From Ruminococcaceae bacterium UBA1375 (GTDB lineage Bacteria > Bacillota > Clostridia > Oscillospirales > Ruminococcaceae), in the NCBI GenBank assembly GCA_002305795.1, contig DBRF01000017.1, positions 37,587-101,586 of the forward strand: a stretch of DNA of 64,000 nucleotides, written 5' to 3'. Shown here piece by piece: positions 34,694 to 42,991 of the stretch (position 1 is its first letter; the number at the start of each line of letters is the position of its first letter). Both the position numbers and the translations under genes were made by a program. A model generated the notes under the pieces. It searched no databases. It was not told the origin of the DNA and saw nothing but the letters and a program-made list of their open reading frames with translations.

Positions 34694-35242
34694 ATGTTAT
34701 CAATATTACTTTCTTTAAAAAACCGCCCCGACCGGCAGCAAAAGCTGGCCCAGTTCTATGAAACCTACGGCGGACAGATGCTCTATCTGGCCCGCTCCAT
34801 CCTCCGCCACCCGGAGGAAGCGGAGGACGCCGTCCAGGACGCTTTTGTCCAGGCGGGCCGTTACATGGATGTGCTGGAAAAGATTTCCGACCCCCAGGAT
34901 CAGCGCAACTATCTCTTAAAAATCACCCAAAACGCTTCCTACAAGCGGCTGAAAAAGCACCGGCAGGAAGACTGCGTGGACCAGCTGCCGGAAACCCCGG
35001 ACTGCTGTTCCGATGAAACCTTTTTGGACAAGCTCTGCCTGCACTGGGAGTACCAGACCCTGCTGGAAGGGCTCAAGCAGCTGGAACAGCCTTACCGGGA
35101 AGTGCTATACTACCGTTTCGGCATGGAGCTGACCCCGGCGGAAATCGCCCAGCTGTTGGAGCGAAAACTCCCCACGGTGAAAAAACAGATTGCCAGAGGA
35201 AAACAAAAACTGCTGGACTGGGCCAACCAATCCGTAAAATAA
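34694..35242 (+). CDS. ECF-type sigma-70 factor
   Basis: 182 residues from the ATG at 34694, eight bases after AGGAG; a GTG nine bases earlier lies inside the ribosome-site spacing. Region 2 (about 20-85: ARSILRHPEEAEDAVQDAFVQA) and region 4 (about 125-180: YREVLYYRFGMELTPAEIAQLLERKLPTVKKQIARGKQKL) are both present. It lies between two paralogous DUF4367 proteins, 35 bases after the first and 16 before the second. It directs RNA polymerase to an unknown regulon, probably including its own operon. Confidence 0.88.
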   Translation: MLSILLSLKNRPDRQQKLAQFYETYGGQMLYLARSILRHPEEAEDAVQDAFVQAGRYMDVLEKISDPQDQRNYLLKITQNASYKRLKKHRQEDCVDQLPETPDCCSDETFLDKLCLHWEYQTLLEGLKQLEQPYREVLYYRFGMELTPAEIAQLLERKLPTVKKQIARGKQKLLDWANQSVK

Positions 35243-35258
35243 GAAGGGAGGATGGACT

Positions 35259-36554
35259 ATGACCAGAGAAGAAATCCGTCAGGCCTTCCGCCAAGCGCAG
35301 CAAGAGGAGTTTGCCCATGTGCCTCAGCAGCCTGCCATTCACGCTTCCCTAACATTCCAGCGGAAGATGGAGCGGCGGATTCGCTCCGCACCTTGGCGTT
35401 TGTCCGGAAGAAAAAAGATAGCGGTGGCGCTGCTGGCAGCGGTGGTGCTGGCATTGGGCGGCTGTACCGTTTACCAGGCGGTCACCAACGGCGCTGTCAT
35501 CAAACAATTCGGCCCCTACGACAACCTCTACACCGGGCTGACGGAATACCACTACAATGTTCTTAATGGGAATGAGGTTAGCGAAGAAGCTCCCCGCTAC
35601 CAGCTGGCTGTGCCGGAAGGGTTTGTCTCCCTGTGGGACAATTCCTTAGCCCGCGAGGAAAGCACCTTTTTCCTGCAGCAATGGTACAATCCGGACACGC
35701 TGGACGTGCTGACCCTCACCCAACGGAGTGTCTATGCCGGGCTGGGACTGATGCTGTACTATCCCCTGGAACCCATCCAGCAAAACGGCATCACCGTTTT
35801 TTACGGCAGTTCGGAACAGCAAAACCGAAGCTGCGCCTTTTGGCTGTACGGTAACGTTTCTTTCGTTCTAGAGTATTCCGGCCAAGTGGATCGGGAACAG
35901 ATGCTGGACTGGGTGGCGCAAATGGATTACACCCCTGCAGACCCGCAATCGAATCCGGACCCCTCTTCGGAATTCTACGTCCAAATCGTGGACCGCAATG
36001 ACCCCAATCAGAACCGGACGCTGTACCCCATCGGCAAAGGTTTTGCTTACCGGCTGACACCGGAAATTTATGAGCAGATGGAAGAAGAGGAAACCGGCCG
36101 GCAAGAAAACATCGACTACAACTTTGCTTCCGCCCCGGAAGGATATACCCTGATCCGCACCAAGGACAACACCATCATTGATTCTGAAGAAATCAGCGGC
36201 TTTTCCACCAATGGTGCAGAATATACCTACCAAAACAGCCAGGGGCAGCAGATTGTGTTGACCCAGTACATTGCCGTCCCCCTGCCCAAACCGGGCGGCT
36301 TCTACTATCCTCCCATCGACAGCACCAAACCCACGGAAGAGGTTCAGGTATCGGGAATGGCCGGACTGTATGTCCAGGAAGAGGATTATGCCAAGCTGGT
36401 CTGGCGGTACGGCGGCCGGCTGATGGAACTCACCTGCGACGGCCAAATGTCCCAAGAAGAGATGATTGCCCTGGCCCAAACGGTGGACTTCCAAAACGGC
36501 ATTCCCGCCGTCCCCGCCCCGGAAGACAGCGAAGCCGCCGGTGCAGACAGCTGA
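35259..36554 (+). CDS. Anti-sigma-like membrane protein, DUF4367 (copy 2)
   Basis: 431 residues, paralogous over its full length to the protein encoded at 33417: same MTREEIR start, one transmembrane helix (about 50-70, ending GGCTVYQ), then a large outer part with a WYNPDT.DVLTL..R segment and the C-terminal WRYGGRLMELTCDGQMSQEEMIALAQ pattern. The C-terminal tail is Pro/Glu/Ala-rich. It closes the operon before a terminator. Two anti-sigma candidates for one sigma factor is unusual; each may sense a different signal. Confidence 0.75.
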   Translation: MTREEIRQAFRQAQQEEFAHVPQQPAIHASLTFQRKMERRIRSAPWRLSGRKKIAVALLAAVVLALGGCTVYQAVTNGAVIKQFGPYDNLYTGLTEYHYNVLNGNEVSEEAPRYQLAVPEGFVSLWDNSLAREESTFFLQQWYNPDTLDVLTLTQRSVYAGLGLMLYYPLEPIQQNGITVFYGSSEQQNRSCAFWLYGNVSFVLEYSGQVDREQMLDWVAQMDYTPADPQSNPDPSSEFYVQIVDRNDPNQNRTLYPIGKGFAYRLTPEIYEQMEEEETGRQENIDYNFASAPEGYTLIRTKDNTIIDSEEISGFSTNGAEYTYQNSQGQQIVLTQYIAVPLPKPGGFYYPPIDSTKPTEEVQVSGMAGLYVQEEDYAKLVWRYGGRLMELTCDGQMSQEEMIALAQTVDFQNGIPAVPAPEDSEAAGADS

Positions 36555-36623
36555 TTCCCCGCTTTTCCCAAACAAGCGTTAATGCAAAATCAAGCCGCCT
36601 TCCATGGAAAAAAGCGCAATAAT

Positions 36624-36667
36624 AGAGCTGAGAGACTCCGACTTGGAATTTCTCGGCTCTTTTTTAC
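36624..36667 (+). terminator. Terminator of the sigma/anti-sigma operon
   Basis: AGAGCTGAGA, 17-base loop, TCTCGGCTCT (one G-U pair), then TTTTTT. Confidence 0.8.
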
Positions 36668-36675
36668 TGTTTGTA

Positions 36676-37233
36676 TTATAATTTCATGGCACCGGACATA
36701 ATGCAGACCCCTGCCGCCCCGGCTTTGACCGCCAAAGGCGCATTTTCCGGGGTGATGCCCCCGATGGCGTACACCGGAACGGACACCGCCCGGCAGACCT
36801 GTCCCAGAAATTCCAGCCCCCTGGGGGGAAGGCCGGGCTTGCAGTCGGTGGGAAAGATGTGTCCCGCTATCAAAAAGTCTGCGCCAAGCTGCTGGGCCCG
36901 CACCGCCTGTTCCACCGAATGCACCGACACCCCCAGCTGTTGGATTCCCTGGGGACGGCCGAACTCCGTCAGCAGGGGGAAGGAAAACTGAAGGTAAGGC
37001 TGGCCCAACTCGGTTCCGGCTTGGGGGAAGCCGTTGAGATAGCAAGGCACCCCCGCCCTTTGGCAGAGGGGGATCACCTGTTTGGCCAAAGCGGCGTAGT
37101 CCTCCCAGCTTAAATCCTTTTCCCGGAGAATCAGCCCTTCCGGCTGTTGGGCCAACACCCGCCCAATCTGCTCCAGGAAGGGACGGGTGCAGAGCTTGCG
37201 GTGGGTGACGGCCATGGTCTTACAGGTAAACAT
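36676..37233 (-). CDS. thiE: Thiamine-phosphate synthase (ThiE/TenI family)
   Basis: 185-residue TIM-barrel of the ThiE/TenI family that joins the pyrimidine and thiazole phosphates, the last step of thiamine phosphate synthesis. Seen: LILREKDL (substrate arm), GVSVHS, ADFLIAGHIFPTDCKPG and IGGITPENA with the glycine-rich phosphate loop. Shorter than typical ThiE (about 210) and lacking the usual N-terminal part, so a TenI-type aromatase is possible. Last gene of thiSFGHE, overlapping thiH by 14 bases. Confidence 0.78.
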   Translation of the reverse strand: MFTCKTMAVTHRKLCTRPFLEQIGRVLAQQPEGLILREKDLSWEDYAALAKQVIPLCQRAGVPCYLNGFPQAGTELGQPYLQFSFPLLTEFGRPQGIQQLGVSVHSVEQAVRAQQLGADFLIAGHIFPTDCKPGLPPRGLEFLGQVCRAVSVPVYAIGGITPENAPLAVKAGAAGVCIMSGAMKL

Positions 37234-38380
37234 AGTCGTTCATCACCGGCTGCAGCCCCTGAGAGCGAATGCCTTGGAGCACCTGCTCCACATTCCGGGT
37301 GTCGCTGATTTCGAACTGGTCGTCACCCTCTTCTTCCCCGGCGTGGCTGCCGATGCCGGTGCTGACCCCGGCGGAAATCTTGGTGGCCGCCAAACCAATC
37401 ACATGGTCCCGGAACCGGGCGCACTCCCGGGTGGAGATGGTCATTCCTGCAAAAGGCATAAACAGCCGGTAAGCGGTCATTACCTGCAACAGCTGAGGTT
37501 CATGCACGTCCTTGGGGTTGATTTTTTCGTTGTTGATAATGGGACGCAGACGGGGGCAGGAGAAGGAAATCTCTGCATGGGGGTACTTGCGCTGAATCAG
37601 CCAGGCGTGCATCCCGGTGGCGAAGGCGTCCTTGCGGAAATCGTCCAGTCCCAGCAGAGCGGCAAAGGCCACCCCCCGCATGCCGCCCATGAGGGCACGT
37701 TCCTGGGCGTTGACCCGGTAGGGGAACACCCGCTTGTGGCCCCCCAGATGGAGCTTGCCGTACTTTTCCGGATTGTAGGTTTCCTGGAACACAGTGACGT
37801 AGTCCGCACCGGCTTCCCGGAGCTTGCGGTACTCGTCGCTGTTCATGGGATAGACCTCCACCCCTACCATCTTGAAGTACTCCCGGGCAATGCGGCAGGC
37901 GTCGGCAATGTAGTCCACATCGCTCATCTTCCGGCTTTCCCCGGTGAGGATGAGGATTTCTTCCAGGCCGGTTTGGGCGATGGCTTCCATCTCTTTGCGA
38001 ATGCCCTCCATGTCCAGCTTGGCCCGGCGAATCTTGTTGTGGCAGTTAAAGCCGCAGTAAACACAGTAGTTTTCGCAGTAGTTGGAGATGTAGAGGGGGG
38101 TAAAGAGGTACACCGAGTTGCCGAAGTGCTTCCGGGTTTCCAGCTGAGCTTTTTGGGCCATTTCCTCTAAAAAGGGGGCGGCAGCGGGGCTCAGCAGGGC
38201 GGCGAAGTCTTCCGGGGTGCGGTGGTCTGCATCCAGCGCCCGGCGGACGTCGGCGGCAGTGTAGCGGTTGTAATCGTATTCTTCCCGGCGGCGGAGCACT
38301 TCGTCATAGATGGTGGAGTCGATTTGCTCCATCTCCGGGGCATATTCCATGGGGTCCCAGTCTTGGGTAATTTTGGTCAT
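37220..38380 (-). CDS. thiH: 2-iminoacetate synthase (radical SAM)
   Basis: 386 residues, full length. Radical-SAM cluster motif CENYCVYCGF (CxxxCxxC) near residue 100, followed by ILTGES and the C-terminal biotin/thiamin-synthase-associated domain. ThiH cleaves tyrosine to dehydroglycine for thiazole formation, the anaerobic route, which fits an obligate anaerobe. GGGAGG precedes the ATG. It lies 14 bases after thiG and overlaps thiE. Confidence 0.95.
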   Translation of the reverse strand: MTKITQDWDPMEYAPEMEQIDSTIYDEVLRRREEYDYNRYTAADVRRALDADHRTPEDFAALLSPAAAPFLEEMAQKAQLETRKHFGNSVYLFTPLYISNYCENYCVYCGFNCHNKIRRAKLDMEGIRKEMEAIAQTGLEEILILTGESRKMSDVDYIADACRIAREYFKMVGVEVYPMNSDEYRKLREAGADYVTVFQETYNPEKYGKLHLGGHKRVFPYRVNAQERALMGGMRGVAFAALLGLDDFRKDAFATGMHAWLIQRKYPHAEISFSCPRLRPIINNEKINPKDVHEPQLLQVMTAYRLFMPFAGMTISTRECARFRDHVIGLAATKISAGVSTGIGSHAGEEEGDDQFEISDTRNVEQVLQGIRSQGLQPVMNDYVYL

Positions 38381-38394
38381 ACCGGTTCCCTCCC

Positions 38395-39159
38395 TTAATC
38401 CTGCAAAAATCCGGTGAGGGGGCTGGAAGCGCTGGCGGTCTGGCGCACCCGTCCCAAACCGGACAGGTAGGCGGCACGGCCCGCTTCAATGGCCTTGCGG
38501 AAAGCCCCGGCCATGGCGGGAATGTCCCCGGCGGTGGCAATGGCGGTGTTGGCCATGACAGCGGCGGCACCCATCTCCATCACTTCGCAGGCCTGGCTGG
38601 GACGGCCGATGCCGGCGTCCACAATCACAGGCAGGTCGATTTCTTCCACCAGAATCTGGATAAATTCCTTGGTGCACAGTCCCTTGTTGGAACCGATAGG
38701 AGCGGCCAAAGGCATCACGGCGGCGGCCCCGGCGTTGACCAGATCCCGGGCCACGTTCAGATCCGGGTACATATAAGGCATCACTACAAAGCCCTCCTTG
38801 GCCAGAATTTCGGTAGCCTTGATGGTCTCGTAGTTGTCCGGCAGCAGGTACTTGGACTCGTGGATCACTTCGATTTTGATAAAGTCTCCGCAGCCCATTT
38901 CCCGAGCCAGCCGGGCAATCCGCACCGCTTCCTCTGCATTCCGGGCGCCGCTGGTGTTGGGCAGCAGGGTGACCCCTTTGGGGATGTAGTCCAGAATGTT
39001 TTCGGTGTCCCCGGTGTTGGCCCGGCGCAGCGCCAGGGTGATAATCTGGGCGCCGGCGTCCTCCACCGCCGCTTTAATCAGGTTCAAATCGTATTTTCCG
39101 GAGCCGAGAATAAACCGGGAGGTAAATTCATGGCCGCCTAATTTCCAGGTATCCTGCAT
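38395..39159 (-). CDS. thiG: Thiazole synthase
   Basis: 254 residues from the ATG at 39159, which has AAAGGAAG upstream and gives the standard ThiG length; longer starts lack a ribosome site. TIM barrel with the Schiff-base lysine region FIKIEV, the GAAAVMPLAAPIGSNKG phosphate loop and VIVDAGIGRPS. It forms the thiazole ring from deoxyxylulose phosphate, dehydroglycine and ThiS-thiocarboxylate. Confidence 0.95.
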   Translation of the reverse strand: MQDTWKLGGHEFTSRFILGSGKYDLNLIKAAVEDAGAQIITLALRRANTGDTENILDYIPKGVTLLPNTSGARNAEEAVRIARLAREMGCGDFIKIEVIHESKYLLPDNYETIKATEILAKEGFVVMPYMYPDLNVARDLVNAGAAAVMPLAAPIGSNKGLCTKEFIQILVEEIDLPVIVDAGIGRPSQACEVMEMGAAAVMANTAIATAGDIPAMAGAFRKAIEAGRAAYLSGLGRVRQTASASSPLTGFLQD

Positions 39160-39188
39160 GATAATCTTCCTTTCAAATGTAATTCTTT

Positions 39189-39845
39189 TCAAGGGGTCTC
39201 TTCCCCTAAAATCAGCCGCACTGCCAGATTGGCCTGGTGTCCAGCGCAGACGCTGACCCGGGGAGCCATCAGCCCCCGGAAGGGCGCCAAATCGGTGGTT
39301 TCATCCCCGCAGAGGTAGAGCCGCCGGGCCGCTTTCCGGCTGTGAATGTCGTTGGCGCTGCCGTAGCCCGCCATGCCGGAGCCGGAAATCACTGTGGTAT
39401 TGGGGCACTGCTCCAGCACTGTGCTCACCAGCATAGCTTTCTGTTCCGGCTGGTCAAAGGCTTCGCAGAGGATAGGGTCCTCACGGAACAGTTCCCCGGC
39501 ATTTTCTTCGGTGACCCGCACCGTCTGGGGCAGCAGGGTCAGGTAAGGGTTAATCTGCCGCAGCAGTTGGCAGAGGGCGTGGGTCTTTTCCTGTCCCAGC
39601 TGGGGAAGGAAATACTGCTGGCGGTTTAGGTTGGTGAGATCTACCACGTCAAAATCCACTAAATGCAGAGTCCCTACCCCGGTGCGGGCCAGCATCACTG
39701 CAATGTGGCTGCCCAGTCCCCCCAGTCCGGCAATCCCCACCCGGGCCTCGGCCAGCCTTTGCCGGATTTCCCGGGAAAAGCGCTGATCCATAGCCCCTTG
39801 GAGTTGTTCTTTAGTGACGTTTGGAGTATCAGCCGCCTCCCACAA
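39189..39845 (-). CDS. thiF: ThiS adenylyltransferase
   Basis: 218 residues, E1-like fold: nucleotide-binding GIAGLGGLGSHIA, the VDFDVVDLTNLNRQ segment and an Arg that activates the ThiS C-terminus. It starts with TTG inside the end of thiS (17-base overlap), nine bases after a GGAGG in that gene, so translation is coupled. Short form without the extra C-terminal rhodanese, as usual in anaerobes. Confidence 0.88.
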   Translation of the reverse strand: MWEAADTPNVTKEQLQGAMDQRFSREIRQRLAEARVGIAGLGGLGSHIAVMLARTGVGTLHLVDFDVVDLTNLNRQQYFLPQLGQEKTHALCQLLRQINPYLTLLPQTVRVTEENAGELFREDPILCEAFDQPEQKAMLVSTVLEQCPNTTVISGSGMAGYGSANDIHSRKAARRLYLCGDETTDLAPFRGLMAPRVSVCAGHQANLAVRLILGEETP

Positions 39846-40023
39846 AACGAACCACCTCCAATTTATCTCCTTCCTTCAAAGGAGTGGTTTCATATTGGGC
39901 GCGGGGTACGATCTCGCCGTTTTTTTCCACCGCCACCCGTTTGGGGTCAAATCCCATCTGGGTCAGCTGTTCCAATACGTTGGCGCAGCCTTCCTGGGTT
40001 TGTCCGTTTACCGTTACGGTCAT
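39829..40023 (-). CDS. thiS: Sulfur carrier protein
   Basis: 64 residues with a ubiquitin-like fold and the required C-terminal Gly-Gly (FVGGG). The ATG at 40023 is eight bases after GGGAGG; an earlier GTG overlaps that site and is unlikely. First gene of thiSFGHE. Confidence 0.92.
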   Translation of the reverse strand: MTVTVNGQTQEGCANVLEQLTQMGFDPKRVAVEKNGEIVPRAQYETTPLKEGDKLEVVRFVGGG

Positions 40024-40046
40024 CCTCTTCACCTCCCAATGAGCAA

Positions 40047-40102
40047 CAAAAAAGAGCGCACGAAAGCCTACACCCGCGGTGGTGTACCCCTTCGTGCGCT
40101 CT
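40047..40102 (-). terminator. Long hairpin with U-tract just before thiS
   Basis: Minus strand AGAGCGCACGAA paired with TTCGTGCGCTCT (12 bp), an inner hairpin TACACC/GGTGTA, then TTTTTTG. It ends only about 24 bases before the thiS start, so it either ends the upstream kinase-fusion transcript or acts as an attenuator for the thi operon. The conserved TPP-riboswitch boxes are not recognisable here. Confidence 0.75.
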
Positions 40103-40141
40103 GCACTCTGGAAAACAGTATACCTGCTCCTTTGCTTTTTG

Positions 40142-41416
40142 TCAAGTCCTTTCCTTTTGGGCCTGTTTTTCCTTCAGCGCCGCCAAAATGCCCTGCCGGG
40201 CAAAGGCCAGGCCCAGACCGGTGTCCATGGTCAAGTGATAGTTGGACGCCAAGCCCCAGATGCCGTGGGTGTAGTAGCGGTAGTGTTCCCGACGGCGGCG
40301 GTCTTCCCGCTGCTGCACCCGCCGGGCCCGAACAGCCGGTTCCCCGTGGAGGAACACCCGCAGGCAATTTTCATCCTCCCGCAGCACAAAGTCCCCGCAG
40401 CGGCCCACGATGACGCAGTTGCCCTTAGCAGCCACCTCCCGGATAGCCTGGGACTCCGCCTGATAGATTCGGTCCTGGGGCGCAGCTTTGTTCCCGCCGT
40501 ACCCCTCCATGGAGTGGAGCAAATCAAACAGCAGGCTGCCGGTGATCCCCTCTTCCTTTTCTTCCACAAACTCTTCCGGCAGGCCGGTAGTTCCGGCGGC
40601 AGCTTGGATCAAGTCGCTGTCGTAGTAGGCCCAGCCCAGCTTCTGAGCCAGCTCTTTGCCGATTTCCCGGCCTCCGCAGCCGTACTGCCGTTCAATAGTG
40701 ATGCACCAGTAGTTCTCTTGCTTTTCGGTTTTGGCTTCTGCCTGCACCGAAGGATACAGTTTGCCGGGAAGAAAGCTGAGCCACCGTCCCAGCAGCCGGG
40801 CAAGAAAGCCCACCAGCAGCGCCGCCACAATGGTGCCTTCCCGCACCCCCTGCAAGCCGTGGAAGAATATCAGGGACAGCACCCCGGCAATCACCGTCAT
40901 GGAGGCGTCGAAGCAGATTTTGGTGATGCCGAAATCGGTGTGCCAGGTAGCGACAATGGCTCGGACGAAGGATTCCCCCGGCAGCATCACCACATCCGCC
41001 AGCACTTCCAGATAGACCCCAAACCCCAGCACGGCGCAGCCGATGAGCAGGCTCACCACTTCCAGCAGATACCCCTGGGGATTCATCCAGCCCAGCAGCA
41101 TCATAGTCAAGTCAATAAACCAGCCGAACAGCACCGCCACCGGAATTTGCAGCCAGTATTCCGGCTTAAACTTTTTTTGCAGCAAAACCAGCTGGAAGAG
41201 CACCAGCAGCACATTAAAGAGGATGGTAAACACCCCCATGGACCAGGGGAACTCCAAACTCAGCACATAGGGGATGGAGGAGATGAGCGAGGTACCCAGA
41301 TTGGCCTTGGTAATCAGGCTGACCCCCAAAGAATTGATAAATAATCCAATGAGAAAAATACCGTATCGCATTCCCAATTCCCTGGGGCTTCTTTTTCCTG
41401 CTTTTGTTTCACTCAT
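40142..41416 (-). CDS. YczE-like membrane domain fused to cytidylate-kinase-like domain
   Basis: 424 residues. Residues 1-225 are a YczE/YitT-like membrane region with about five helices (GVSLITKANLGTSLISSIPYVL is the family pattern). Residues 235-420 are a cytidylate-kinase-like P-loop domain, ITIERQYGCGGREIGKELA with the loop GCGGREIG, plus an arginine-rich lid. The kinase-like domain would face the cytoplasm. Its four-base ATGA overlap with the MarR gene shows co-expression. The fusion occurs in other Firmicutes but its substrate is unknown. Confidence 0.82.
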   Translation of the reverse strand: MSETKAGKRSPRELGMRYGIFLIGLFINSLGVSLITKANLGTSLISSIPYVLSLEFPWSMGVFTILFNVLLVLFQLVLLQKKFKPEYWLQIPVAVLFGWFIDLTMMLLGWMNPQGYLLEVVSLLIGCAVLGFGVYLEVLADVVMLPGESFVRAIVATWHTDFGITKICFDASMTVIAGVLSLIFFHGLQGVREGTIVAALLVGFLARLLGRWLSFLPGKLYPSVQAEAKTEKQENYWCITIERQYGCGGREIGKELAQKLGWAYYDSDLIQAAAGTTGLPEEFVEEKEEGITGSLLFDLLHSMEGYGGNKAAPQDRIYQAESQAIREVAAKGNCVIVGRCGDFVLREDENCLRVFLHGEPAVRARRVQQREDRRRREHYRYYTHGIWGLASNYHLTMDTGLGLAFARQGILAALKEKQAQKERT

Positions 41417-41847
41417 TCTGCTTCCCCTTTCTCGTCCTTTAGATTTTCCACTACCTGCACCAGCAGCGCTACCAACTCCCGGCGCCGGCTTTCATCCAGT
41501 CCCCGAAGGGCCTGTTCTTCCAGGGAGGCAAAGACTTGCCGGGTCTGTTCCGCCTTTTCTTCCCCCAGAGCAGTGAGATACACCCGCAGGCTCCGCCGAT
41601 CCCCCGGTTCCGCCTGGCGGCGGATCAAACCGGCGTGTTCCATTCCGGCCAGCACGCTGCTCACCGAAGCCGGTTCCATGTGGCAGCCTGCGGCGATGGC
41701 TTTTTGGTTGACGCCGTTGTGCTCCTGCAAATAGTCCAGCACTTTGGGCTGGCCGGCGGTCAGCCCCGCTTCTCGCAGCCGGTTCAACACCTTTTTCTGC
41801 AAATCGGTGTGGGCGGCCATAATTTGATAGTGGAAATTCGGCTCCAT
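41413..41847 (-). CDS. MarR family transcriptional regulator
   Basis: 144 residues with a MarR winged helix-turn-helix (about 30-100: QKAIAAGCHMEPASVSSVLAGMEHAGLI, then the wing PGDRRSLRVYLT). First gene of a two-gene unit with the membrane/kinase fusion, which it probably controls. Starts behind GGAGGGGCCTCC. Confidence 0.88.
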   Translation of the reverse strand: MEPNFHYQIMAAHTDLQKKVLNRLREAGLTAGQPKVLDYLQEHNGVNQKAIAAGCHMEPASVSSVLAGMEHAGLIRRQAEPGDRRSLRVYLTALGEEKAEQTRQVFASLEEQALRGLDESRRRELVALLVQVVENLKDEKGEAE

Positions 41848-41895
41848 GGAGGCCCCTCCTTTTTAGTATGAATCCTGATTGTTAGAACTCTTATT

Positions 41896-41924
41896 AGTTT
41901 AATCTGCTTATTTCCTGCTGTCAA
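41896..41924 (-). promoter_or_regulatory. Promoter of the MarR/kinase-fusion unit
   Basis: Minus strand TTGACA, 17-base spacer, TAAACT, about 50 bases before the start. Confidence 0.75.
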
Positions 41925-42137
41925 TCCGGCTGCAAAGGAATGGGGGTTATTTTCGGAAAGTTATACAGTTACTAAAACAGCTTGTAGAGAAATTTTGCAA
42001 AATCATAACACTTTTTTCTCTTGTCGTGCTATAATAGATATGTTAGCCTTGCCAGTGTATCGAGTTCCCGTTTTGTCCAGAGGAAAGGGACATCGGCACG
42101 GCGTGATAAAAATCTCTCTCATAAAAGGATGAAGTAC

Positions 42138-42902
42138 ATGGCAGTCGACAACAAAGACTTTGAAGAATTAAACCGCCGCAAAAACGAATGGGTGGAGCTG
42201 CGTCAAAAACACCAGCAACTGGTGAATGCTGCCAATCAGGAGGAGCGTAACCAGGTGATTCCCAACACTCCCCAGGAAGGTCCTCACACCCAACCCGCCA
42301 CCACCGGCGAACGGGTCTCCAACTTCTTTTATCACTACAAAGTGCCGGTCATCCTGGTGACGATCGGGGTTTTGTTTGTAGCACTGTGCCTGTATCTGTT
42401 ACTCAGCCCGGAGCGGTACGACATGGAGATCGTGCTGTACACCAGCACCACCTACGACCCGGAAGAAATCACCGAAGTTACCCAGGAATTAGAAACCGTT
42501 TCCCAGGGGATGAAGGAGGACGGCGGCTGCCTGAACATCAACTTCAATGAAATCAACTCCGATGCCGGGCAAACCGACATCAATGCCGGCTACCAAACTC
42601 GGCTGAACATGACCTTCTATTTGGATTCTTCCTTCCTCTATCTTTGCTCCCAGGAAACCTACGACAGCCTTTGCGGCATCAGCGACATCGCTTTGGCGGA
42701 CCTCTCTTCCTTGGGAACCAGCGAAAACCTGGAACAAAACCGCTACCGGATCAATGAAAACCCCTTGTTTGCTTCCATCAGCGGGGACGGCGACCTCTAC
42801 CTGGTGGCCTGCGACGCCTCCATGGTGGACCAGGGTAACCTGGAGGCTTACCAGCAGTCCATAAACCTGCTGCAACGGATTATTGCGGCCGAAGGAGCCT
42901 GA
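42138..42902 (+). CDS. Single-pass membrane protein of unknown function
   Basis: 254 residues from the ATG at 42138 (AAAGG nine bases upstream). A cytoplasmic, Gln/Asn-rich region (1-70) precedes one transmembrane helix (about 74-96), then an outer domain of about 155 residues. Nothing in it matches a family I know. A TATAAT-like -10 at 42030-42035 (no clear -35) implies a leader of about 100 bases. Monocistronic, ending at a strong terminator. Confidence 0.7.
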   Translation: MAVDNKDFEELNRRKNEWVELRQKHQQLVNAANQEERNQVIPNTPQEGPHTQPATTGERVSNFFYHYKVPVILVTIGVLFVALCLYLLLSPERYDMEIVLYTSTTYDPEEITEVTQELETVSQGMKEDGGCLNINFNEINSDAGQTDINAGYQTRLNMTFYLDSSFLYLCSQETYDSLCGISDIALADLSSLGTSENLEQNRYRINENPLFASISGDGDLYLVACDASMVDQGNLEAYQQSINLLQRIIAAEGA

Positions 42903-42923
42903 TCCAGGACAATCCCACAAAAG

Positions 42924-42977
42924 AAAGAAATGACGCTGGAACGCCATTTGTGCGAACCTAACGTCATTTCTTTTTTA
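42924..42977. terminator. Bidirectional terminator
   Basis: AAAGAAATGACG and CGTCATTTCTTT (12 bp) around a 26-base loop, with T-rich tails on both strands, between the membrane-protein gene and the convergent ppk1. Confidence 0.8.
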
Positions 42978-42991
42978 TGCTTTTCTTTTGT

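Noticed and set aside
40024..40145. TPP riboswitch upstream of thiS
   Set aside because: The conserved CTGAGA and ACC..TGAACCTGATC-type boxes are not present; only a terminator-like hairpin is seen.
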